The notes beneath the pieces were generated by a model, which worked only from the letters and a program-made list of their open reading frames with translations, did no database searches and was not told the DNA's origin. Source: a candidate division WOR-1 bacterium RIFOXYB2_FULL_37_13 (GTDB lineage: Bacteria > Margulisbacteria > WOR-1 > XYC2-FULL-46-14 > XYC2-FULL-37-10). Taken from it: 61,293 nucleotides of DNA. The DNA lies in the NCBI GenBank assembly GCA_001771535.1, contig MEUB01000009.1, positions 1 through 61,293 on the forward strand. Direction: 5' to 3'. Shown here in pieces: positions 51,064-59,658 of this stretch. The stretch's first letter is position 1. Each line of letters begins with the position of its first letter. The translations under genes and the position numbers were made by a program.

Positions 51064-52707
51064 ATGAAGAAAATTTTTGTTGTAATTCTTCTGTTAGTTT
51101 CTTTTTCCGTTGTTTCATGGGCTATTTCTGCCGACTTGGGTGAAGTTGGAGTTGGCGCGCGGCCTTTGTCTTTGGGAAAGGCTTATGTCGGCTACGCGCA
51201 GGATGCTTCTGCTATATTTTTAAATCCGGCTGGACTAGCTGAGATACCAAAGCTTTCTCTTGTCTCTATGACTGGCAAAATGCTTGAAGATATAACGTAT
51301 GTTTCGTTTGGCATCAGCAACCCTACTCCTTTTATGACCTTTGGGTTTGGGTTTATAAGCGCTGCGACCTCGGGTATACCTTTAACTACAATTACAACAA
51401 CAACTACAGAAATTGTTGTTAACCAATATGGGGCGACTGATTATTCTTCTTCTTTGATGTATTTTTCTTTTGCTAAACCTTTTTTTGGAAACATGTCATT
51501 TGGTGGAAATGCGAAGATTTTTTATCAGGGATTTTCAGACACTTCTGCTTCTTTGGAGGGGGGAAGCGGGTATGGAACCGACTTGGATATGGGATTAAAA
51601 TGGAACGCAAGAAAAGGGATTGATTTTGGGCTAACAGCTCAAAATTTGCTTCCCATGAGCAATGGAGGAAAATTTACATGGGGGACGGGAAGAGAAGAAG
51701 GCATTCCTGCTACGTTTAAATTGGGAAGCTCCATTTTGCTTTTGGGTGAAAAAGGTTTACGGCAATATAAAGACCAGAATCTTTTATTGAATGTTGATCT
51801 TGAAATGAGCAATAATTCTATCCCTTCTGTTTGGCATGCCGGAGTTGAATGGTGGATAAACAAGATTTTTGCTTTAAGGGGTGGGGTTGATCAGACGCCA
51901 AAAGCTACTGAGGCAGGGGTTGGAATCGAAAATAATTTGACGGCAGGGGTGGGGCTTAAATATAAAGGATTTAGCTTTGATTATGCTTATCATCAATACG
52001 GTGAAATTACGCAAAATGCCGCGCACTTCTTTTCTATAGGCTTTTTAAATGAAAAAGAGCCGTTTAATGCTAAAGAAATGTTAAAAAGCGAAGTTTTTAC
52101 TACTCAGCTTAAAAAAACGGAAAATTTAAAGGCTTTTCTTGATGTTTCTGATAATTATTGGGCGAAGGATCCAATAAAATACCTTGCAACACTTGGTATT
52201 ATTGACGGATATCCGGACAATACATTTAGACCCGAACAGCCTTTAACCCGCGGAGAACTTGCAGCGCTTTTAGTTAAGGCAAAAGGACTTGAAATCGATA
52301 AATCAGTAAATGAAGATATTTTTGCTGATGTCGACAAAGACCATTGGGCTGCTCCTTATGTTAAGGCAGTGGTTGCGAAGAAATATATGTCAGGATATGA
52401 GAACGGCAAATTTAAACCGTGGAAAATTATAACAAGAGATGAAGCGGTTGTTGTCTTATCTAAATTTGCCGGCCTAATAATTCCAGAAACACTTTCTGCC
52501 AATCCTTATAACGATGTTAAGAAAAATAATTGGGCCGCGAGGTATATATCCGCGGCCAAAAATGCCGGACTTTTGGAATATTTGAGTGTCGGCGAGTTCG
52601 AACCTAACCGTGCCTTTACTCGCGCGGAAGCCGCTGAGATTATAAGTAAAATGAAGTTTGCCAAAGAGCGGATTCAAAAAGAATTGTTCAAGAAATCAAC
52701 GACATAA
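51064..52707 (+). CDS. PorV-like outer-membrane barrel with three SLH domains
   Basis: A 547-residue protein. The ATG at 51064 is preferred: it starts a clean signal peptide (1-22) and lies ten bases after TGCTATAAT; in-frame codons further upstream are promoter DNA. Residues about 24-330 are a PorV/UPF0164-type barrel with the signature GARPLSLGKAYVGYA and IFLNPAGLAEIP. SLH domains occupy about 357-410, 418-470 and 480-532 (FLDVSDNYWAKDPIKYLATL, TRGELAALLVKA, FADVDKDHWAAPYVKAVVAK, FTRAEAAEIISKM). Same architecture as the 24052-25749 gene with a different SLH count, at a separate locus. Probably links outer membrane and wall. Confidence 0.8.
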   Translation: MKKIFVVILLLVSFSVVSWAISADLGEVGVGARPLSLGKAYVGYAQDASAIFLNPAGLAEIPKLSLVSMTGKMLEDITYVSFGISNPTPFMTFGFGFISAATSGIPLTTITTTTTEIVVNQYGATDYSSSLMYFSFAKPFFGNMSFGGNAKIFYQGFSDTSASLEGGSGYGTDLDMGLKWNARKGIDFGLTAQNLLPMSNGGKFTWGTGREEGIPATFKLGSSILLLGEKGLRQYKDQNLLLNVDLEMSNNSIPSVWHAGVEWWINKIFALRGGVDQTPKATEAGVGIENNLTAGVGLKYKGFSFDYAYHQYGEITQNAAHFFSIGFLNEKEPFNAKEMLKSEVFTTQLKKTENLKAFLDVSDNYWAKDPIKYLATLGIIDGYPDNTFRPEQPLTRGELAALLVKAKGLEIDKSVNEDIFADVDKDHWAAPYVKAVVAKKYMSGYENGKFKPWKIITRDEAVVVLSKFAGLIIPETLSANPYNDVKKNNWAARYISAAKNAGLLEYLSVGEFEPNRAFTRAEAAEIISKMKFAKERIQKELFKKSTT

Positions 52708-52716
52708 TTTTTACTA

Positions 52717-53544
52717 TCAAATTAACTCAAATGCCTTTGTGAAGAGTTCTTCGTCTTTACGTATAAATTCAACATTACGCCTTGCCATAGCTGTTTTTGC
52801 GGTTTTTATCGCCTGTTCTAGTGTTTGCTTTCCTTTTATTCCCCAGGCAAAAGAAGGTATAAATTTTTTATAATAAGGTTCTCCAAATAAATTCGCGCAA
52901 ACTCCTATAACGCATCCTGTGTATATCATTGTTCCGATTGCTGTTTTTGTATGATCCCCTATGAAACATCCCAGAAATGTTTGTCCTGAATCGACCATTT
53001 TACCGTCAACTTGAACCTTTACACTATCGTAATTGTTTTTTAAGTTTGAGTTTGTTGTGCCTGCTCCAAGGTTAACCCATGAGCAGATATAAGAATGGCC
53101 GATAAACCCATAGTGTCCTTTGTTTGTGTAATCCATTATTACAGAGTGAACAATTTCTCCTGATATTCTACATTCTTTTCCAATATATAAAGGACCTCTT
53201 AAAAGAGCATGCGGGTGGACGATTGTTTTGTCTCCTATATAAATTGGGCCTTTTGAAGCGTCCAAGACCGCACAAGGTCCAATTTCCGTATCTTTTCCAA
53301 TGTGGATATTTTTTTTGTTAATTAAAACAGCTGCTTTGTCGATTTTACCTTTTATTCCGATATCAATGCACTTAAAATCCTCTTCCATATCTTCTTTGAG
53401 GTTGGAAATAAGATCCCAAGGATAGGAAACTTTTCTGTTTTCTGCTCTCTGCTTTTTGCTTACTGATACGGCTCCGCAGATAAGGTCTTCTTTTGGCCTT
53501 AGAAGTGTTAATGGAAACAAATTTTTATCTTCTTTATTTTTCAT
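52717..53544 (-). CDS. GlmU-like left-handed beta-helix protein with reduced N terminus
   Basis: A 275-residue protein. The last two thirds are hexapeptide repeats of a left-handed beta-helix (IHIGKDTEIGPCAVLDASKGPIYIGD, IGKECRISGEIVHSVIM, IGDHTKTAIGTMIYTGCVIG), as in GlmU-type acetyltransferases. The N-terminal nucleotidyltransferase part is reduced to short motifs, LFPLTLLRPKEDLICGA and YPWDLISNL. Related proteins in Bacteroidetes keep about 100 more residues there. So it is probably an acyltransferase-only form. It starts at 53544, overlapping ackA by 11 bases. Confidence 0.7.
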   Translation of the reverse strand: MKNKEDKNLFPLTLLRPKEDLICGAVSVSKKQRAENRKVSYPWDLISNLKEDMEEDFKCIDIGIKGKIDKAAVLINKKNIHIGKDTEIGPCAVLDASKGPIYIGDKTIVHPHALLRGPLYIGKECRISGEIVHSVIMDYTNKGHYGFIGHSYICSWVNLGAGTTNSNLKNNYDSVKVQVDGKMVDSGQTFLGCFIGDHTKTAIGTMIYTGCVIGVCANLFGEPYYKKFIPSFAWGIKGKQTLEQAIKTAKTAMARRNVEFIRKDEELFTKAFELI

Positions 53545-54793
53545 AATTTGGGGAATCAAAAGAATAGGTGAATTCTGTATGTGCTTTGTACCTTCCTTCT
53601 AAAATAGCGACAACATCTTCAATAAAAACTCTTTCTTCATCTGTTGGAATTACAAAAACTTTTACCTTTGAATCATTTGTTGAAATTTCAGTTTCTTGTT
53701 TGTTTGTGGCGGCCTGATTTTTGGACTTGTCAAAAACTATCCCCAGATTCTCCAAATCACCCAAAACATTTTCTCTTAGTTTCCAGTTTAGTTCGCCGGC
53801 TCCCGCGGTAAAAACGACAGCATCAACCTTTCCGAGTATCGCGGCGTATGTGCCTATATATTTTTTCAGCCTGTAAGCTTCTATCTTTTGTGCCAGTTGG
53901 CATCTTGGGTCTCCCTCTTCCGCGGCTTTATCCACATCACGCCTATCCATATATTTTCCTGTAATTCCCAGGAGGCCGCTTTTTTTGTTTAGAACAGTAT
54001 CAATTTCTTCGGCATAAAAGCCCTCTTTTTCTATCATAAACAAAATAATTGCAGGATCTATATTCCCGCACCTTGTTCCCATCACAGCCCCTTCAAGAGG
54101 GGTTAATCCCATGCTTGTATCGACAGATATGCCATTTTTAACGGCACAAATTGATACGCCATTGCCGATATGCATTGTAATTACATTTGTGTCGGCTGGC
54201 TTTTTGTTTAACATTACAGCCGCGCGCCTTGAAACATACAAGTGAGATGTTCCATGGAATCCGTATCTTCTGACCCCGTACATTTCATACCATTCATAGG
54301 GAGTGGCGTACATATAGGAATGTTCTGGCATTGTCTGATGGAAAGCAGTGTCAAAAACCGCTATTTGCGGAACATTTGGAAGTAATGTTTGTGCCGCTTT
54401 TATTCCTGCTATGTTGGGTGGATTATGAAGAGGGGCAAGGTCTTTTACTTTTTCAATTTCGTTTAAGACATTGTCATCGATTCGCACCGAACTTTTAAAC
54501 TTTTCTCCTCCATGAACCACTCTGTGGCCGACTGCGTTGATTTGAGATAAATTATCTAAAATGCCGTGTTCTTTGTGAAGCAGTGCGCTAACAATTAATT
54601 TTATTGCTTCTTCATGGTTTTTGCATTCATGATTTTCAAGGTAATTTCCCTTGCTTTTGGATTCCTGGCGAATAAAAGAACCCTGTATTCCGATCCTTTC
54701 AATTACTCCTTTTACCAGTAAGAATTTATTTTCCCAATCAAACACGCTATATTTTATTGAAGAGCTACCGCTGTTAATTGCCAGAATTTTCAT
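53534..54793 (-). CDS. ackA: Acetate kinase
   Basis: A 419-residue acetate kinase: MKILAINSGSSSIKYSVF is the phosphate-1 loop, NAVGHRVVHGGEKF and FDTAFHQTMPE the substrate region, and TMHIGNGVSICAVKNG and DTSMGLTPLEG the phosphate-2/adenosine motifs. It makes acetate and ATP from acetyl-phosphate, the final step of fermentative energy gain; no pta gene is in the window. It overlaps apbE by four bases, in the order apbE-ackA-glmU-like. Confidence 0.96.
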   Translation of the reverse strand: MKILAINSGSSSIKYSVFDWENKFLLVKGVIERIGIQGSFIRQESKSKGNYLENHECKNHEEAIKLIVSALLHKEHGILDNLSQINAVGHRVVHGGEKFKSSVRIDDNVLNEIEKVKDLAPLHNPPNIAGIKAAQTLLPNVPQIAVFDTAFHQTMPEHSYMYATPYEWYEMYGVRRYGFHGTSHLYVSRRAAVMLNKKPADTNVITMHIGNGVSICAVKNGISVDTSMGLTPLEGAVMGTRCGNIDPAIILFMIEKEGFYAEEIDTVLNKKSGLLGITGKYMDRRDVDKAAEEGDPRCQLAQKIEAYRLKKYIGTYAAILGKVDAVVFTAGAGELNWKLRENVLGDLENLGIVFDKSKNQAATNKQETEISTNDSKVKVFVIPTDEERVFIEDVVAILEGRYKAHTEFTYSFDSPNYEK

Positions 54794-55680
54794 ATATTGA
54801 CTTTAAAAACCTTTTTATCCTTTGTTATCAAAATTGCTCCCAAATTTAATGATTTTACGAGTTTAACCGCTTCATCTTTTTTCATTACAAAAAGACCAGT
54901 TGAAAGGCCATCTAAAAACCCCGCGTCTTTTCCGATAACTGTAATCGAAACCCAATAATCAACCTTCTTTTTGTCCACAGGATTTATAATGTGCAATCCC
55001 TGTTCGTAAGTTCCTGAAGTAGAGAGAGCCTGCCCGCTGTTTAGGCTGATTGTTTCAAAAATACCTGATTTTTCAAACGGATTTTTGACACCTATTTTTT
55101 TGGGAATATCAAAAACAGCGATGCTACTTCGCATATCTATGATACCATCTTTTACATTTCTTTTAAATAGTAGGAAACGCGCTTCTTCTACGGCAAACCC
55201 TTTTGCTATTCCATCTAAATTTAATTGTATTTTGGGTTTTAATATTTTTATGCTGTAATCTTCGGGGTTTAATGTCATGTTTTTATAATTTCCTGTCAGT
55301 GTAATATCAAAAGCTCCGTTTGTAAGCTTTGAAATGTTTTGGGCAAGCGCAATACAATTATAAGCATCTTTGCTTAATTTTATAATAAGAGGGGAGAACT
55401 TTTTTGTTTTTGTATTTTCGGCTAACTTTGAATTGATTTTGCTGATTTCACTTGCGGGGTCAAAACGATTGAATATTTTTTCCAGTTCTTTTATTCGATT
55501 ATAGGCTAGCGTTATATTTTTTGGGGCATTTACCCCTTTTATTTTTATTGTTACAAATGTCCCCATTGCCTCAAATGTTTTTGAGTGTTCTATTGGCAGG
55601 AACCGGGACAGACTGAAAATGGCAAAGAAAAGAAACAACAAAATAATTATAATTAAACTTAATTTAAAACGGCTTTGCAT
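54790..55680 (-). CDS. apbE: FAD:protein FMN transferase
   Basis: A 296-residue ApbE with one N-terminal membrane segment (residues 6-26), so it acts on the periplasmic side. Motifs: FEAMGTFVTIKI, FNRFDPASEISKIN, LNLDGIAKGFAVEEA and GLHIINPVDKK. ApbE attaches FMN to threonine in Rnf/Nqr subunits and other exported flavoproteins; no such target is seen nearby. TGCTATAAT ends eight bases before the ATG. Confidence 0.92.
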   Translation of the reverse strand: MQSRFKLSLIIIILLFLFFAIFSLSRFLPIEHSKTFEAMGTFVTIKIKGVNAPKNITLAYNRIKELEKIFNRFDPASEISKINSKLAENTKTKKFSPLIIKLSKDAYNCIALAQNISKLTNGAFDITLTGNYKNMTLNPEDYSIKILKPKIQLNLDGIAKGFAVEEARFLLFKRNVKDGIIDMRSSIAVFDIPKKIGVKNPFEKSGIFETISLNSGQALSTSGTYEQGLHIINPVDKKKVDYWVSITVIGKDAGFLDGLSTGLFVMKKDEAVKLVKSLNLGAILITKDKKVFKVNI

Positions 55681-56124
55681 TTTATATAATTATAGCAAAA
55701 TTCGGGCTATTTTGATAAGGAATCAAAGAAATTTTTTTTACTGCTTATCTTGTTACAGCGAAGTCTAACTAAAGAATGTCAAATAATTATATCAGGAGAA
55801 ATGAAAGGTTATTTGTAAAACTCACTCGATTTTAGCATTGGATAATGTTTTTTGTTGCAAGTCCACAATTTAAGGCTGTTGATTTTAACGATAGCGGCTA
55901 TAACAGCATCTGCCATATGGATGAAATTTCCCTATAAAGTTTATCGATATATTGTTATGAAAATTGGCATAGGAGCAATGGATAAGGCAAGAGGGACCGC
56001 TTGCCTTGTGGAAACACAAAGAAATATAACAACAACTTCTAGATTGCTTAAGGTGTTAGAGTTCGAAAAGACCTGTCCTGCGCAAAGCTAAGGGGTCTAT
56101 GTTTTACCATATTGGAGGAAAAGG
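55681..56124. other. 445-bp stretch without a confident gene
   Basis: Between the apbE start and the next plus-strand gene. One open frame at 55852-56091 (79 codons, TTG start) would encode a peptide with one hydrophobic segment (LRLLILTIAAITASAIW), but it has no clear ribosome-binding site and I do not recognise it. The apbE promoter occupies the left end. No tRNA-like fold, riboswitch or repeat was noticed. Confidence 0.5.
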
Positions 56125-57087
56125 ATGAAGGTAGGAGTAAAAAGATTCGCATATGACAGCGTAAAAGAACCAAGATTGGTTCTTTGCGTTAAAAATGAAG
56201 CATTAAAAACAGCTATGTTGCATGGCGATGTTGAGGGCGCCGGTTGGCATGGGTTTATTCAATCCAAAGAGATTGTTTTGGAAAGATGTTTAAGCTGGGG
56301 GGCTATAGGGGCTTCTTTTAAAAAAGCTGAAGAACCAGAAGAGATAGAAAATAAAATTATTCGGTATCTTGGGAGTGGGTTTTTAGCTGGTGATGTTACA
56401 AGGAAGTTTTTTGAAGAAAATATAGGGTTGAGGGAAGCTAGAGATAATTATAAAAATATGCGGACTCAAAGAGGAGCTTCGCAAAAGATAATATTTTCGA
56501 AAATTTTTAACGCAGACAGAATGGAGGCTCAGAGAACACCGGAAGAAATTATAACTTTAAGATATTATGAAGCATTAGTTCAAACATTGAAAAGCAAAAT
56601 AACAGAAGCTAATTTATGGGTTCTTTTTGAAAACAGAAACCCTCTTTTTGAACGGAATTTTGAAAATTTCTCCTCTGAAAAAGTAGAAAGGATAACTTCT
56701 TTCTTATTTGATGAAAAAGATGAAAGTTTAATATCAATTTTAACTCCGCAAATTGCTCTTTTTATAGGGACTTTAGGTTCCGCTTTGGGTTCATCGTTTT
56801 TGTTTGCTGATGGTAGAGATATCCCTGCGTTTCCTTTTTTGAGTGTTTTCATCCCCCTTCTTTTATGGAATCTTTACATTACGTGGGATTTTAGCAAGCG
56901 CACTACTAATGCGAAAAATTACATTTTTTTAACCGGGCTTTTTCGCGGTATTGAACTTCAAAGAGAACTCTTGTCTTTTTCAGGAAAAAGCGTAGGGGGG
57001 CATATTGCTCAACAAGAAAGAAGTCAAGAACCTTTGCTTTCAACAACAAACTCAGGTTTAAAAGCATTAGCGGTTTCAAAAAATTAA
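56125..57087 (+). CDS. Membrane protein of unknown function
   Basis: A 320-residue protein with ATG behind GGAGGAAAAGG. Residues 1-205 are soluble and mostly helical (RFAYDSVKEPRLVLCVKNEAL, RYYEALVQTLKSKI). Two hydrophobic segments follow at about 208-265 (LTPQIALFIGTLGSALGSSFLF and FPFLSVFIPLLLWNLYITW), then a cytosolic tail. No family recognised. Stands alone before pyrB. Confidence 0.55.
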   Translation: MKVGVKRFAYDSVKEPRLVLCVKNEALKTAMLHGDVEGAGWHGFIQSKEIVLERCLSWGAIGASFKKAEEPEEIENKIIRYLGSGFLAGDVTRKFFEENIGLREARDNYKNMRTQRGASQKIIFSKIFNADRMEAQRTPEEIITLRYYEALVQTLKSKITEANLWVLFENRNPLFERNFENFSSEKVERITSFLFDEKDESLISILTPQIALFIGTLGSALGSSFLFADGRDIPAFPFLSVFIPLLLWNLYITWDFSKRTTNAKNYIFLTGLFRGIELQRELLSFSGKSVGGHIAQQERSQEPLLSTTNSGLKALAVSKN

Positions 57088-57156
57088 AAAGCTTTATTTT
57101 TACAAGTACACCCCTGCGGATTTCATATGTTTATGCTATAATTAAGAAAGGTTAGA

Positions 57157-58116
57157 ATGAACAAGGTAAAAGGCCTTAAAACAAAAGATCTTCTCGGTCT
57201 GCGATATTTATCCGCGGAGGATATCAATCTTATTTTGGACACAACCCAATCGATGAAAGAAGTTATGACCCGTCCTGTCCGCAAAGTTCCTGCTCTTCTT
57301 GGAAAGAATATTGTTACACTGTTTTATGAACCTTCAACACGTACCCGCACAAGTTTTGATGTTGCCGCGAAAAACTTGTCGGCAAATACCACAAATATTG
57401 GTTTGGCTCAAAGCAGTGTTAAAAAAGGGGAGACCCTTATTGACACGGCAAAAAATCTGGAAGTTATGGGATATGACGGAGTTATTATCCGCCACAAAAT
57501 GTCGGGAGCGCCCCATCTTCTTGCAGAAAACATCAAAGGCGCTGTTATTAATGCCGGCGATGGGTGCAATGAACATCCAACTCAGGGACTGCTTGATATG
57601 TTTACTATGAAGGAGAAAAAAGGTGACCTTGCTGGCAAAAAAGTTGTTATTGTTGGCGATATTGCCCATTCGAGAGTTGCAAGAAGCAATATCTGGGGGT
57701 TAAACAAGCTTGGCGCAAAAGTGGTTGTTGTTGGCCCTCCAACCCTTATCCCGATTGGAATTACTGAAATGGGATGTGAAGTTTCTTATAATCTGGAGAA
57801 GGCAATTTCTGATGCTGATTTTATAAATGTTTTGAGAATCCAACTTGAACGGCAGGAAGAGGGGTTGTTCCCCTCTGTCGAAGAATATCACAAACTTTAC
57901 GGGATAACTGTTGACCGGCTCAAAAAATGTAAGCCTGATGTGGTTGTAATGCATCCCGGACCGATTAATCGCGGGGTTGAGATCTCTTCTGAAGTTGCGG
58001 ATGGCCCTTACAATGTAATTTTAGAGCAGGTGACAAACGGTGTCGCCGTTCGCATGGCGGTCCTCTTTTTACTCCTTTCTGGCAAAAAGCCGATGTTGAT
58101 GAAGAAGGGATTATAA
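57157..58116 (+). CDS. pyrB: Aspartate carbamoyltransferase catalytic subunit
   Basis: A 319-residue PyrB, second step of pyrimidine synthesis. The carbamoyl-phosphate loop is FYEPSTRTRTSFDVAAKNL, the following loop contains SVKKGETLIDTAKNLE, DGCNEHPTQGLLDM binds substrate, and MHPGPINRGVEISSEV is the C-terminal signature. No pyrI or pyrC gene follows, which fits the free-standing catalytic trimer type. TGCTATAAT ends 14 bases before the ATG, with AAAGG in the short leader. Confidence 0.96.
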   Translation: MNKVKGLKTKDLLGLRYLSAEDINLILDTTQSMKEVMTRPVRKVPALLGKNIVTLFYEPSTRTRTSFDVAAKNLSANTTNIGLAQSSVKKGETLIDTAKNLEVMGYDGVIIRHKMSGAPHLLAENIKGAVINAGDGCNEHPTQGLLDMFTMKEKKGDLAGKKVVIVGDIAHSRVARSNIWGLNKLGAKVVVVGPPTLIPIGITEMGCEVSYNLEKAISDADFINVLRIQLERQEEGLFPSVEEYHKLYGITVDRLKKCKPDVVVMHPGPINRGVEISSEVADGPYNVILEQVTNGVAVRMAVLFLLLSGKKPMLMKKGL

Positions 58117-58143
58117 TTCACCTTAATTTTAGTTTTTTGTTCT

Positions 58144-58203
58144 AAACAACGTATTCTTTTGGTGTAATATTGTTGCAAACAACCTATTCTTTGTGTATAA
58201 TGT
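58144..58203 (+). repeat. Tandem direct repeat carrying two -10 boxes
   Basis: AAACAACGTATTCTTTTGGT continuing to GTAATAT (58144-58170) and AAACAACCTATTCTTTGTGT continuing to ATAATGT (58177-58203): two imperfect 27-base copies with a 33-base period. The second contains TATAAT (58196-58201), six bases before the ATPase ATG. Confidence 0.7.
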
Positions 58204-58207
58204 GGTT

Positions 58208-59602
58208 ATGTTTAAACGTAAAATTGAAGAAAATTTGTTATTATGGAAGGAAAAAAACAATAGAAAACCTCTTATTATAAGAGGTGCCAGACAAACTGGA
58301 AAAACTACGCTTGTTAGAAACCTTTCAAAGCTTTTTCAAGGTTTTGTTGAATTAAACTTAGAAAAAGATGATGCAAAAAAGTTGTTTTCCGAAGTTAAAA
58401 ATGCAAAAGACATATTAAAAGATATCGAACTTTTTGTAAATAAAAAAATAATACCATCAAAAACCCTTTTGTTTATTGATGAAATTCAGAATTCTGCGGA
58501 AGCAATAAAAAGTTTGCGTTATTTTTATGAAGAAGTTCCGGAGCTTCATATAATAAGTGCCGGATCTTTGCTTGAAGTCCGCATGAAAAAAGAGGGATGG
58601 TCTTTTCCTGTTGGAAGGGTAGAGTTTTTATATCTATATCCCACGACTTTTGAAGAGTTTTTAAATGCTCTTGGAGAAAACAATCTTTTAGAATATCTTG
58701 GGAAATATAGACCAAACGAACCTTTGTCAGAAGTTATTGAGAATAAGTTATTTGGTCTCCTGTCGGACTATATGATTATAGGCGGCATGCCTGAAGTTAT
58801 AAAAGAATATCTTAAAAGTAAAGATTTAATAACTATAAAAAAATGTCACGATGATTTAATTCTTTCCTTTAAAGAAGACTTTGTTAAGTATGCAAAGCAT
58901 TCTGAAGTAGAATATTTAAAGCTTTTATGGGATAAAATTCCGTTTGAAACAGGGAAGAGAATAAAATATTCTAAATTAGGCGGAGAGCATAATAGTTCTC
59001 GAAGCATTTCTAACGCGTTTGATATTCTTCATGAAGCAATGCTTGTTGAAAGAATTTATCCCACAACTTCAATTTCATTGCCTTTAGTTTTAAAGTTTAA
59101 AGCATCTCCAAAGGCGATGTTTTTAGATATAGGATTATGTGCGCATGTGTTAAATTTAAAAAAAGAACAAATAAAAGAAAAATTAATTAATCCTTCTTAT
59201 GGAGGCGGCTTATTCGAAGAATTTTGTGCTCAAGAATTTATGGCGCTTAATTTTTATGATAGAAATGAATTGTATTTTTGGATGAGAGAAGAAAAGGGAG
59301 CCTCCTCGGAAGTGGATTTTATCCTAAATATTGAGGGGAATCTTGTTCCTGTTGAAGTAAAATCAAGTACTCAAGGATCACTAAAATCTCTTCATCAATT
59401 TTTATATAGAAGCAATCAAAAGACGGCAATACGCGTATATAGCGGCAAATTAAAATATGAACAAATGTCTGTTACTTTGCCAAATGGAATTGAATTAAAT
59501 TACAATTTATTATCCATTCCATTTTTTATATTATATAGAATAAAAGAGCTCTTTTTGCAAGCTGTAAATGTTCCGCACAATAAGGTAGCGCCTCAAGGGT
59601 AG
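58208..59602 (+). CDS. AAA ATPase with DUF4143 C-terminal domain
   Basis: A 464-residue protein of the widespread archaeal/bacterial 'ATPase plus DUF4143' family. Walker A is IIRGARQTGKTTLVRNL and Walker B LLFIDEIQNS. The C-terminal domain carries a PD-(D/E)xK-like signature: SEVDFILNIEGNLVPVEVKSS (D ... E-x-K). The middle contains the family phrase IIGGMPEVIKEYL. Function is unknown; these genes are accessory, often multicopy. The ATG at 58208 is preferred over a GTG at 58193 that lies in the promoter. Confidence 0.9.
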   Translation: MFKRKIEENLLLWKEKNNRKPLIIRGARQTGKTTLVRNLSKLFQGFVELNLEKDDAKKLFSEVKNAKDILKDIELFVNKKIIPSKTLLFIDEIQNSAEAIKSLRYFYEEVPELHIISAGSLLEVRMKKEGWSFPVGRVEFLYLYPTTFEEFLNALGENNLLEYLGKYRPNEPLSEVIENKLFGLLSDYMIIGGMPEVIKEYLKSKDLITIKKCHDDLILSFKEDFVKYAKHSEVEYLKLLWDKIPFETGKRIKYSKLGGEHNSSRSISNAFDILHEAMLVERIYPTTSISLPLVLKFKASPKAMFLDIGLCAHVLNLKKEQIKEKLINPSYGGGLFEEFCAQEFMALNFYDRNELYFWMREEKGASSEVDFILNIEGNLVPVEVKSSTQGSLKSLHQFLYRSNQKTAIRVYSGKLKYEQMSVTLPNGIELNYNLLSIPFFILYRIKELFLQAVNVPHNKVAPQG

Positions 59603-59658
59603 CGCGTAAAAAATCGAAATTTTAGACCGATTTTGTCGATATATATGTGGAAGTTAAT

